From: Camellia lanceoleosa | Lineage: Eukaryota; Streptophyta; Magnoliopsida; Ericales; Theaceae | Reading direction: 5' to 3' | NCBI GenBank assembly: GCA_025200525.1 | Contig: CM045762.1 | Coordinates: forward strand, 62,001-126,000 | Length of the DNA stretch: 64,000 bases | Part shown: one piece after another, positions 35,001-45,305 of the stretch | How the letters are laid out: each line of letters starts with the position of its first letter | Numbering within the stretch: the first letter of the stretch is position 1 | The notes under the pieces: model-generated | Databases searched by the model: none | What the model was told of the DNA's origin: nothing | The model's input: the letters and a program-made list of their open reading frames with translations, nothing else | Translations under genes and position numbers: made by a program

Positions 35001-35869
35001 GCTTAAAAACAGAACTTTTATGTGTTAAACACTAAGCACAAAAATAGTTCTAAGATAGGCAAAAATGGAATACAAAAATGGAGTAAAAGGGACTAGTTTC
35101 TCACCCTTGTAGACCACATTCACAAATGTTGATGTTGTTGCTTCCTTGGGCTCAAATCCAGCCAAGAACACCAAGAACAACCTCTGGTCCTTCAAGGAAT
35201 CAAGAAAAGGTGAAAGACTAGGTGTTTGTGTGCAATAGTAAGACACAAACACACTAATGCACACACAAAGGCCAAAATGAGAGAGATATAGAGATAGGAT
35301 ATATATGGAACCCTAGACCTAAAACCAGAGCTTCCTCTCTATTTTGCAACCAAAGTTTCTAACCCTAAAGCAAGGGAGAGGAGGCCTCCTCTTATAGAGG
35401 AGGCAATCTTGCAATGCTTACAAGTTAAGCAAACAAGAGGTCCATCCCTCCATACACGTGTATGGAGAGGAAGCCAATGCAATACAGCTGTTTCAAAATA
35501 TCTTCAAAAGCAGCCGAACAGTAGTCGGCTAGCTAAAAATGTCATTTTGACAAAAATGACTGCCGACCGGCAACAAATAGTGCCGACCGGCAATATACAT
35601 TGCCGGTGGCAACAAAACCTTGGCCGATGGCCTCTAGCCACTGCCGGTGATGTGTGGGGATGCCTCACAAGGCATTCCCTGCCCCTCTAAGGCAAACCAC
35701 AAGTGTTTGGTGCCAAACCAGACACAAAACGGTCGAGTTCGGAGATCCTGAGGCAAGGCGCATAGCCGAGACCTCCGGGAACTCCAAACGAACACAAGCG
35801 AGGGTAATCACCGAGTGTTCAAGCAGTGACGTCCAATTCTTGAGGACGGTCAAAAATGGGGTGTCTACA
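32066..35869 (-). mobile_element. LTR B: solo LTR of the same Tat family (3804 bp)
   Basis: It starts TGTAGACGCGCCC and ends GGGGTGTCTACA, inserted in the minisatellite. CAATG precedes it (32061-32065) and follows it (35870-35874), a perfect 5-bp target duplication, and no internal region is present. It lacks the MITE of LTRs A and C, so it came from another source copy. Its start (GCGCCCGTGGGCC) is closer to the end of LTR D (GGCCCGCGGGCGCG) than to LTR A. Hairpins, TATA and G-box palindrome are present. GCCGGT/ACCGGC boxes cluster at 33400-33515 and 35515-35655. Confidence 0.92.
35384..35467 (-). promoter_or_regulatory. Palindromic U3 promoter of LTR B
   Basis: A 21-bp inverted repeat, 35384-35404 (GCCTCCTCT-TAT-AGAGGAGGC), holds the minus-strand TATA. 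A 20-bp palindrome, 35448-35467, centres on ACACGTGT. The same pair is found at 56809-56829 and 56745-56768 in LTR D. Confidence 0.65.
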
Positions 35870-36135
35870 CAATGCGAGATAAGGAAGGGGCATGACAATG
35901 CATGTAAGGTGTGCATGACAATGCGATATAAGGAAAATGCATAATAATGCATGTATCGTGCGCATGACAATGCGAGATAAAGAATGTGCATAACCATGCA
36001 TGTGAGGTAATGTATGATAATGAATGTATCGTGCGCATGACAATGCGAGATAAAGAATGTGCATAACAATGCACGTGAGGTGCGCATGACAATGCGACCT
36101 AAAGAATGTGCATAACAATGCAACAGCGAAATGAC
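35870..36135. repeat. Minisatellite-related repeat, continuation right of LTR B
   Basis: Units of about 28-60 bp built on GCATGACAATGCGAGATAA and GTGCATAACAATGCA continue the array interrupted by LTR B. Minus-strand frames here are repeat products. Confidence 0.8.
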
Positions 36136-36369
36136 GTATAACCAACGCGCGCTCATTATAAGCACAACAAAACGTTATAAAGAAAACTCTGAATTTTGCA
36201 AGAGACAAAAGGATACAAAAAGGATACACCTCGTACATATCAAGTGTCGCACATAGAAGATACGGCTCGAGGTTAACACGGAGGCCAGTTAAGCTTCAAA
36301 AAGGCACTTTCTTGCACTGTCTTGAGCAAATAAGGTCCCAAACCACATCAATGACCCAAACAAGGGTGT

Positions 36370-36530
36370 AGGAGGTTCACCGGCCATCCATTGGCCACGA
36401 AATAACACCATCGGTCAAATATTTGGCCGATCGGCTAAAAATGTGGCCGACCGGCCAAAAATTGCTGTATCGGGGCAGTTTTGTCAATTGGACATGGGTC
36501 TTTAAATATAGGGCTTCAAGCCCTATATTT
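36370..36530 (+). promoter_or_regulatory. Candidate promoter of the antisense PMD gene, related to LTR U3
   Basis: Several GGCCGAYCGGC boxes (36412-36460) share the run AAATATTTGGCCGA with LTR D at 56619-56632 and lie in the same orientation relative to the gene as in the LTR sense strand. About 50 bp on, TTTAAATATA (36501-36510) starts a 13-bp inverted repeat (36504-36516 with 36518-36530). A CT-rich leader follows to the ATG at 36873. Promoter function is inferred. Confidence 0.4.
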
Positions 36531-36872
36531 TCACTTCCTCCTTGGTCGAAAATCTCTCCCCTCTCTCTCTAGGCGAGTTTCCTCTCTTCAATCCGAGTTT
36601 TTGCCGTGTTTTGAGGCCCTTTTCGTCGTTTGATTCGCGAAAACCCCCCCGTTTCGCACGTTTTGAACCGAACAAATCTTAGTTTCAGTGTATTTTTCTC
36701 GATTTCCACCACTTGGGGTTTGTTTCCCCCCGAGTTTACCTCGATCTCTGTGCCCTTTTCAGACTTTGACCCTTTCACCCATTTTTCACCCTCTCGGGGT
36801 TGACTTTTCAGTTGACTTTTCACATTCTCGCCTATTTTTCACATTCTCGGCCATTTTCACACCATTCTTGAG

Positions 36873-39860
36873 ATGGCGGATGATATTCCATGAGACGGGA
36901 CTCCCCCAGAGCAGGATATGGACCCTGAGGCCGAGCTCTTGCCTTTGAGCGTTCGACCGTTTGACCCGGCGATACACGTGTTACCTCCTGATGGTCTTCG
37001 CCAGTTCAGGAGTTTTACCAGGGGCGTGCCACTAGAGCTTCTACTGCGCGAGCCAGAGTCGCATCTGTCTTACGGCGCTTTTGAGGTACACTCTTCTCTG
37101 TTTCATTTTTCGCAACGTAGAATACACAACTACAATAGTCGATTCTATTCTTTAACTGTTTGGTCCAGATACACCAATATACCTCATGCTGTAGTTCACT
37201 GTGAACACACCTACACCCGTTATTTGTTTAAACTTGAACACATGCATACACACTGCATTTTTGCAAATTCTGGAGGCATTCAAACACTGTATATCTAACA
37301 CAGCTTTGCATCTATTTGTTTTTTAACACAGGGAGATTCCCATGCCTTCCGGGGGTATGGAAATGTCGCCGCTCGAGGATGGTACATGGAGCTGCCCGAT
37401 GCGGTCCGTCACATCGTCGACCAAGCCGACTTCGGCACTTTTTGCATGGGACTCTCGCGCCTCACTGCGAGCAGGCCCCTTCTTGCTGCTTTGGTGGAGA
37501 GGTGGTGGGACACCACTGATTCCTTCCACCTTTCTGCCACAGGGGAGATGACGATGACTCCCATTGACTTCTCAATGCTCACTGACATCGGGGTAGGAGG
37601 TGATCCGATCCCCTTTGATACAGATATGGACGAGTGGGAGGCCGCTCAGATGTACTTGCTTGGCGACCTACCACCTCCTGCGCGCCCATGATTCGTGCGA
37701 TATTCATGGTTTGAGGACCACTTCAAGGTTCAGCCGTCCTTGGCTGAGGAGGTGCCGATGGCTCAGGAGGAGGTGGAGCAGTACGCCCGCGGTTTTCTTT
37801 TGTTTTTGCAGGGGACCACTCTCTTCGCCGACCGGGCGAACACTGTGCCCCTTTGTCTGTTGAGTGCACTGGTTGACGTGACCAAGATCCGCGGCTACGA
37901 CTGGGGTGGCGCTGGCCTGGCCACTCTTTATGGATATATGAGCTCATCCTCCCGTTGCAGCGGACAGTTGCTCGGAGGCTACTGGCGGGCTTGGGAGGTA
38001 CACCTTCTTTTCCTGTTTTACATTTATGCTTTACATTATCTGTACTCTATACAAACTGTACACTCAACACAATATACTGTACAATACACAGTTCTGTGAT
38101 TTCTGCTTTATTCTGCATTCTGCTTTATCTGATAAGCGTACTGATGTTTGCTTTGTTACACTCCGTAGTTATGGGTATATGCCTACTTCCCGAGGCTTGC
38201 CCTAGTGCCGGATGAGGAGGTCCCCCTCGGCGTTCCATTTTCTCACCGCTTTGATGTGAGATGCGTGCGGAGACCACGAGAGTCTTTCATATTCTTCTGC
38301 CGATACTTCGGCACCATCATCGCCGCAGAGGTATTTTAGAATTTGAAGTTCACTTAAGCTTCACTTTACACTACTCTTTCAATAATAGTAGATAACAAAC
38401 TACATATCATTTTACAGCACTTAGCTGGCTCCGCTGTTCGACGCAGATGAGGATCAAGATGAGTTCTCAAGAGACTGCCCGATTCAAGATTCTGCTAGAG
38501 CGCCCGGTCTGTCGGGCTTGGTATCTGGGCGAGCGCTTCCTGTGCCAGACCTTAGGCTTACCGAAGCAGATAGTCCCGGAGGAGCCTCACACCCACATGA
38601 GGCATACTAAGAAATACACCCTAGCAGAGATGGGGAGGTACACGGTTGGCTGGGACGCGGAGCGCTTCAGAGGCGAGGGCGACTATACCGAGTTTATCCA
38701 GGCCTACCTGATGCCGCCTTTAAGTAGTGCTCGCCGAGCTGAGATAGAGAGGCCTGCTGCGTCGGTGATTGGAGCAGGAGTGGGAGCAGGAGCAGGAGCA
38801 GGAGCACCGACGATGGCTCGAGCTCGTGGCAGGAGCGGATCTCGGAGAGGGCAGAGAGCCGAGTGGCCTACACTGCCTACTAGGATGACATGCCGAGGGC
38901 AGGGCGGGGAGACTTACTAGATCCCCATCGCTCCCTCTCCGCCTGATCACGAGTGAGTTGGATTCTACGGCTTGCCTCCGGTATGTACTACTGCACTTTG
39001 CATCCTGTATAGTTATTTCATTTCATTTTTCTTGATGTTCCGCAGAATACTGATGTTTCTAACACTCTTGCAGACTTCCGCCGAGTACACTCGCCAGTCT
39101 TTGGAGTTGACTGCTTCCGTGATGGGGATGTTACAGCGGAGCCTTGACCTGCTGGCCATTTATAGTATCCCGGTAAGCTCTTTCAATCCACAATCTCAAA
39201 TTGCGCATAATCTGTTTCATACATACTCTGATGCATCGCACTGTCAACATGGCACTTGATATGCGGCCCTCAGGGCTCTGATACACTGTAACCCCACGGA
39301 TTATTCACAGCATTGCTCACGGCATTCATACACTACACTTAGTCACTGCATTCTATACCGACATACTGCTCATAGCATTCACACACTGTACTCATGCACT
39401 GCATTATGTTATGATAAATTGCTCATAGCATTCACACACTGTACTCATACACTACATTCTATTCTGATACACTGCTCACAGCATTCCTATACTGTACTTA
39501 TACACTGCATTCTGTAGCATAACTAATGTATGCACCATTTGTCCTTTTCAAGCCCCATTCCAGATATTGGCTTTAGGAGGTGCTCCAGCAGGACCATCCG
39601 TATCTGCCCGAGGAGGAGGGAGAGCAAGTCGAGGGACCACAGTTCACCCCCGCACCAAAGCGGGGCGCACTCATGTTGGGAGTAGCTCACGGGCGCCGAT
39701 TCCAGATGATGATGAGTCCAAGGCAGAGGCAGAGGTGGAGGCGGAGTCGTCTGAGGACGAGACTGGAGATGACACGGGCTTTGGCTCAGATGGTGGAGTC
39801 GGCGACGATGCTCCTGGACCTTCGTCCAGGAAGAGGACGAGGACAGACTCTCAGGCCTGA
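36873..39860 (+). pseudogene. Plant mobile domain (PMD, MAIN-like) gene, six exons, antisense in Element 1
   Basis: Exons as read: 36873-37085, 37332-37997, 38169-38330, about 38418-38980, 39074-39172, 39564-39860. All five introns are GT-AG, and all but intron 3 keep phase 0. Exon 2 holds GDSHAFRGYGNVAARGWYMEL and ERWWDTTDSFHLSATGEMTM, the PMD signature. Exon 2 ends QLLGGYWRAWE and exon 3 starts LWVYAYFPRL. Exon 4 has CRAWYLGERFL, then a Gly-Ala run. The last exon encodes an acidic stretch ending SRKRTRTDSQA, with a basic NLS-like patch. Breaks: TGA at 36891, TGA at 37689, a frame offset at the exon 4 acceptor, and stops near 38918 and 38953. PMD proteins of the MAIN/MAIL type act in the nucleus in gene and transposon silencing; many PMD copies ride on transposons. 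This copy is inactive as read. The MADDIP start is preferred over the internal Met at 36918. Confidence 0.82.
39290..39520. repeat. Degenerate tandem repeat in PMD intron 5
   Basis: CATACACTGCATTCT, GCTCATAGCATTCACACACTG and near variants recur about every 60 bp. The repeat lies inside intron 5 (39173-39563) and makes that intron the longest. Confidence 0.65.
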
Positions 39861-41950
39861 TGTGACTGATGCTGATTCAGACTTTTGTTGCCTTTCTTCT
39901 TTTTTATTTTACTCTTCTTTTTGCTGGTAGTTCGAGCACACTATACTGCCGCAGGCAGGTTTTTTTCTTCAAAACTATGTACTTGAAAAGATGATGGAAT
40001 GAAACAAGCTTTTTGCTGAAAAAGTGTTGCATTTTTACATCGCATCACATCGCATCATATTACATAACAATGTAATCGAATGGAAATTGAACATACATGT
40101 ATTACCAGGTCAGGTAGGCCAGTGTAACAAATAAAACAAATTAACTCAATAAGCAACAATAAGACCTTAACAAGTTTGCAACAACTCAGTAAACAAAATT
40201 GCGACAACTTGGTAATCAAATGAGCAACAACTCGATAAGCAAATGAGCAACAACTCGATCAGCAAATGAGCAACAACTCGATAAGCAAATTGAAGTAACA
40301 CAGGTGTGACTTTGCAAAATCAATACCGGAAGGCACTGGCAGCGGAACTAATCACAAGTTCCCAACATATTCAACACGTAGACTGCTCATTCTGAACACA
40401 CAGCTCGCAACACAGTACTTTGTCTATTTTGAATATACGGCTCGTGCAAGACACTGCTGATTCTGAACACACAACCCATTCTGAACACTGCTCATTCTGA
40501 ATTCACAGTGCATAACACAACATTCTATTCATTCGGTACGCAGCTCATACACACAGCTCATACAATATACTACTCATTTTGAACATACAGCCCATAACAC
40601 AACACTTGGTTTATTCAGCACACAGCTAATTCTGAACAAACAGTTCAATCCGAACAGACAGGATGCAAAGATGGAATTGGAAGAAGTTGAAACATACTCA
40701 AATGCTCCAAATGTGGAAGAACAAACATGGAGAATGATGTAGCACTCTGAGCACAAAACAAACTATTTTGAAAATGAGAAATGAATTCTCGAACGGGTAT
40801 TGAGCCTACGACTGAACACAGCGAAAAAGACTCAACAACGGAAAACAAAAGGTATACAACCTAAAGACAAACACAGACATTTGAAACGACTCAAGACAAG
40901 AGTCAAGGCAGACAAAACAAAAGACACGACACTTAGACGTGTTACAAAGATGAGAAACTTCAGTTTGCGAGGAGCCAGTTCCTCCGGGTATTGTTTCCCA
41001 CCCTTTCTTCTTTGTGATCCTCACATCGCCGCATTTCACTCTGCTTTTTCCGAAAAGCCCTTTTCTCACTTTTTCTCTCAGCGCACATCTCTCTATTCTT
41101 TAATCTCTCATTTTTCATCCCTCCCCTGGGTGGTTGATGGATAAACAAGAAGATTGTGGGTTAATGCCCAACATACCAGCTCGCGGCTATTATTTCGGTG
41201 ACGTCTAGTTGGTGCCATGGATAAAGGAGTGGAGTATCTTGATCCATTCCAATTTGCGCTTCGTGCTTGGCTTGACACCTCGCTGCTTGAAGGATATTGA
41301 GAGCTTTCAGCCCTTCGCGGTTAGCTTCAGTGGTGCCCTTTTCCGGCAGGTATGATGCCCTTTCTAGAAACTGCATTGACAACGGGGGAAAGACAGGAAG
41401 CCTGACTCAACTGTGCCCCTAGTTCATCATTTTGACTATTTTTTTTTTTGGCGTCTACTAAAACAATTTTAATCAATATGAGAGTTGGATTAACATGCTT
41501 GTTCGATTTTTTTGATTTGAAATCATGCAAGTCGGGCTATGAGCACTGAAAATTTTCCTTTTTTTGGGGTCCAAGAAATGGTCCGGTTTTGGAAAAATGA
41601 AATAATTTTCGAGAGAATTAGTGAACCTCAGTAAAAATTCTCAAAAACTGATTTTTGCAAATGGTCACTGCTCAACGAGCACGGAACCTACCCTTGAGAT
41701 GCACCACCTCAGATCCATAACAATGGAAAATTGCCCCTTGTGTAAAGGATGCTGCATGGCAACGGAAAGTTGCCCCTTGTTTGAATAGCACCATAGTGCA
41801 TTATGTGGCAACGGAAAATTTCCCCTTGTTTGAATAGCACCTCAGCGCACTGTAACTAGTTCTCAAAGTGACGGTCACAACTGACTTCCCGGATACAGCG
41901 AAGACAAAGATGACCAAAGCCATCACATGGACATAATCAATTTAGAGGTG
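39861..41950 (-). other. Non-coding stretch between PMD gene and 3' module of Element 1
   Basis: It begins with the PMD 3' flank (AT-rich, possible 3' UTR to about 40050). It has a 23-bp tandem array near 40190-40290 (CAACAACTCGATAAGCAAATG, four units) and loose ACACAGCTCATTCTGAAC repeats at 40380-40640. From about 40800 to 41950 it matches the antisense of 62960-64000 of Element 2, including the GGAGGAACTGGCTCC box (40970-40990), so this part belongs to the element body. I see no convincing gene; short frames have no domain. Confidence 0.6.
40190..40290. repeat. 23-bp tandem repeat
   Basis: Four imperfect units built on CAACAACTCGATAAGCAAATG, AT-rich, within the spacer of Element 1. Confidence 0.8.
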
Positions 41951-41979
41951 TTTGTGGCTAGACTTCAGGATGAAGTTGC

Positions 41980-42016
41980 CTACGTATACCAAACATGGGA
42001 ATCAAGCCTTACGTAG
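41980..42016 (-). other. Conserved 37-nt hairpin (Element 1 copy)
   Basis: The outer CTACGTA/TACGTAG arms are intact, and the inner stem has one mismatch (TACCA against TGGGA). Its position relative to the direct-repeat module is as in Tat-0 and Element 2. Confidence 0.7.
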
Positions 42017-42057
42017 TTCGAGTTAAGGTACACTCGGGTATTTAACCTCTCCTTTTA

Positions 42058-42295
42058 CGCTCTAACTTTTGCCAAGGCCGCCCTTCTGGGTTTTCAACCT
42101 TGCGAGCTATGTTTTTCTTTTCTTTGCAATTCTTTTCATTTCTTTTCTTCTTTTTTATTTTTCATCTTTTCCTTTCATTTTCTTCATTTTTCTTTTTTTT
42201 CTTTTTTTTATTCTTTGCATTTTTTATTTTATTTTTATTTTTTTTCTTGCTCTAACTTTTGCTTGGGTCGCCCTTCCGGGTTTTCGGCAAGGTAA
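42058..42295 (-). repeat. Direct-repeat pair around a 140-bp purine tract (Element 1)
   Basis: Boxes at 42058-42108 and 42247-42295 share GCTCTAACTTTTGC and CGCCCTTC. Between them lies an almost pure T/C run on the plus strand, purine in the sense RNA. The phenylalanine-rich frame at 42069-42374 is a translation of this run, not a gene. Confidence 0.8.
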
Positions 42296-42779
42296 AAGTG
42301 TAGCATTGTCCATGTCAAATGGTTTTGAGATCCTGAAGTCATCTGAATCCAGGAGAATGGCTGATGTTCACTGATGATGTAGGAGTCCATCCAATGGGGG
42401 CTGAATTTGCCCCTAGTGTTGTGGAAAGGAACTCAGTTGTCCTTCAGCACAAACTTTCTTCTTTCCTCCTTTCTGGGATTTGGCATTCTTGCTAGTCTTC
42501 ATTGATTTGCAGAATGATCCATGTTCGGCTCTTCGAGCACGTCTGATATTTTTGCCCCTAGCTTGAAGGGTGCTTGAATCTGGCCACGCAGGCCTTACAT
42601 TGTGGTTGACCGTTGAACATTCTGAACCCAAGTTCAAGGTTTTGAGAGCAAAGGGGTTGAATCTCGAGGCTGAGAGCGATCCTAGGCTGCACAATCTCAA
42701 GAGTGATTCTACACAGGTCTTCGCAGGACCGCGCAAAACATTTTTTGAAATTTTTTTTAAGAAAGCGACAAATCGCTCA

Positions 42780-42965
42780 CGCTGAAGACAATGCAGAACC
42801 AATCTGGATCAAGCTAGGATCCTTCTCAGTACTCATACTAACAAGCATGATCTCATTTATTAAGGGCTTAGCACGCCTCTCTTTCTCTCAATTGATCAAA
42901 TTTTTGCAAATCCCGAGGAATTCCTTCCTCTTTGTTTTCATCACAATGTTCAAAAAAAGTTTTGA
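42780..42965 (-). pseudogene. Protease-RT linker scrap in Element 1
   Basis: The minus strand preserves, out of frame, the block seen in Tat-0 at 18717-19019: GAGGAAGGAATTCCTCGGGA, AGAGAGGCGTGCTAAGCCC and the following ACTGAGAAGGATCC. The same scrap lies at 62100-62290 in Element 2. The protease before it and RT after it are absent in both, so the deletion is shared. Confidence 0.7.
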
Positions 42966-43519
42966 AAAAAATTAGGTCAACGCAATAATTTCAAGGCATA
43001 AAAGAGCGGATGAAATGTACTACCATTTCATTCTAAACTTGCTGGCACAACAGGCTCAAAGTAGAAATAAGCACAAAGTACGAAAACCACTGCTATTTCA
43101 TTCAGATCTTCTGGTGTAATTGGCTCCACGGCAGAAATAGACGCAAAAGAGTGTAAAAGACAAATACAAAACAAGATAGTGATGTCCGAGGTAACACCCC
43201 CGAAATCACCCAACTCCTATACAACAAGACTGACTCGATACCACGAGACAGGCCTTACTGACTCAATATGAAAAGACTGGCTCAAAACAACGGGACAGAC
43301 TCTTAAGCAAAGAGACTGACTCAAGACAATGAGACAGACTCAAAACAAAAAGACTAACTCAAGACAATGAGACAGACTCAAAACAAAACCAAAGAATTGA
43401 CTCAACACCCAAGACAGAAATTACAAAAACCTAGCATTCGCAAATGCTCAAAATAGTGCGTGCCAAACACCACATCTGGAATGAACCGAGCGTCGCCCCG
43501 CAGGTGGCCTAACCCCTGA

Positions 43520-44542
43520 TCACATACTTGTATTATCCTCGAAATCCAGCAATCTAGCGCTGACAGACTTTGCTGAGCTCGGCGGGAGGATGACTTCATT
43601 GTCAATCAAATCTTGTACTTTGTGGCGAAGGCGGAAGCAGTTGTCGGTGGGGTGACCTGTCTGTTGATGGTACGCGCAATACTGAGTAGCATCATGTGAG
43701 AGAGGGAGGTTACTTGGGAAAGACCGAGGCTCGAGGGGTTTAAGATGCCCCTTTTCAGCTAGGATTTGAAGTGCCTTAGACAAAGGCATATAAAGGGCAT
43801 GGAAGACTCTGCGACCTCGGGGCAAATACTTCGAAGTCTGCGGGCTTTTGCCAGACGCACTAGCAAAGGGATCGACAGGTGTTGCCTTGGCTCTCTGATC
43901 TTTTCCAGGTGTAGCGTTAGGATTAGCAGGAACAGTTCCGGTGCGATGATCCCTATCTCGATTTGCCCTCTGGCTTGAACTACTCTCGGTCTGAGTCGGG
44001 AAGATGTCATCCACAGTCTTAGCCAAAACCGCGAGTACTTGTTGCTTATTCAACCCCTCGGCTTTTAGAGCCTCAACAACTTGCTGAAGTTGTTCATAGG
44101 GATCAGTGTCCACCTTCATCTTGTTCTTTCCACTGGCCTCAGCTTGGTGGAAGGTTTGGGTTACCTGATCAGGGTGGTGCTTTGTTGTTGCCGACATGTC
44201 ATTGCCGGAGCTTGAGACAGCTTCAGGTTGGCTAAGCTCAATTACAATTCGCCCCAATAGCGGGGGCTCCTGCGGCATGAAGTTCCTGGCATACAATGTG
44301 GTTGGTGGCGAAGCTGACATTTCATAGATGAGATCAGCCACAGATCTCTGAAGGTTGCCAATCATTCCCATTAACTCAAATGTGGTGGGCTCACAAGTTT
44401 GAAACAACTAGGGTGTCCAGATCGGGTGCGCGGCAGGCAACCTAGCCGGACGTGGTACTTCAACATTGGTCTCATCCTGGAAGATGATTCCTTGGTCCAA
44501 TGCGGCTTCCATAACCACAATTTCCTCTGAATTTTATGTCAT
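43520..44542 (-). pseudogene. Core-less gag of Element 1
   Basis: This is a homolog of the 335-codon gag of Element 2. The start is ATG at 44542, with a stop two codons later and another stop (TAG) at 44410-44408 where Element 2 has CAG. From 44407 the frame is open for 295 codons: EPTTFELMGMIGNLQRSVAD, EPPLLGRIVIELSQPEA, SKYLPRGRRVFHALYMPLSK, the knuckle CAYHQQTGHPTDNC and DLIDNEVILPP. The capsid-like core present in Tat-0 is missing. Without it the product could not build particles, though the knuckle might still bind RNA. The 43759-44010 frame is a shadow. Confidence 0.85.
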
Positions 44543-45287
44543 CATAAGTCCGCTGAACTGAACGGAGATGATGTAACTGGTGACTGATGGATCTGATGAA
44601 CCGGTGAGCCCTTTCCCTGTCTTGCCTCAGCAAATGGAGAGTACTGGTTGCTCTGAACTGAAAGAGAAAACAGGTAGCATCTCAGCCCAATCGACACAGA
44701 CATGGACATAGCTGAATAACTATACTCTACTACTGATCACTGTTCCCAAAATTACTGCCCCAAATCTAAATCTGATACCCGCAGATATAACTGATTCTCA
44801 AAACGCTGATGCATGCAGGCTTGATGCCTAGACTTGCAATCTGATATGTGTATTCCCTGTAGAGGCCAACTCTAAAGCACATAACAAACAAGTGAGAGCC
44901 AAAACACCCTTATGGAAGGGTAGGATTTTCCTGTCCTAGTTTCTCCAAGAACTAGGGCTTCACTACATACGTAGTAGTTTCAAACAACCTACAATCGAGT
45001 AGGCAACCTGTCCTAGCTTGGAATGGTCACTACGATTATGAATATGCACTAGGTCGAATGGTCAAAAAGGGTGCCCTGGTAAAAACCAGGGTTTGTGTTC
45101 CCATCGTGGTAGAGCCCATAACCGGTTAGCCTTATGGCACGCTTCTCAAAGCGAGCCTCTAGCAAACCGTTCAGGAATAGAAGATGGAAAACACAGTGAC
45201 TTAGGCGCACCAATGCAAATGCAATGCAATGAAACATATAAGTGTAGTCAAAACAAGATATCATGAGTTTGAGTCAAGTTCTCTAAA
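44543..45287 (-). other. 5' leader of Element 1
   Basis: Non-coding, aligned with 60109-60590 in Element 2 (CCAAACTAGGACAG-type and CCGGTTAGCCTTATGG-type boxes). No gene seen. Packaging signals would be expected here but cannot be pinned down. Confidence 0.65.
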
Positions 45288-45305
45288 TCCCTAACAGAGT
45301 CGCCA
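45288..45305 (-). other. Primer binding site, tRNA-Arg type (Element 1)
   Basis: The minus strand reads TGGCGACTCTGTTAGGGA, two mismatches from the Element 2 site. A 5-base spacer separates it from the LTR edge at 45311. The Arg assignment rests on the recalled plant tRNA-Arg(ACG) 3' end. Confidence 0.75.

Noticed and set aside
37723..37947. Minus-strand frame in PMD exon 2
   Set aside because: Shadow of the PMD coding strand.
39290..39520. Centromere-like or satellite array in PMD intron 5
   Set aside because: Only about four degenerate units confined to one intron; no long array.
42069..42374. Phenylalanine-rich 101-codon frame
   Set aside because: Translation of a T/C tract that is the conserved purine tract of the element on the other strand.
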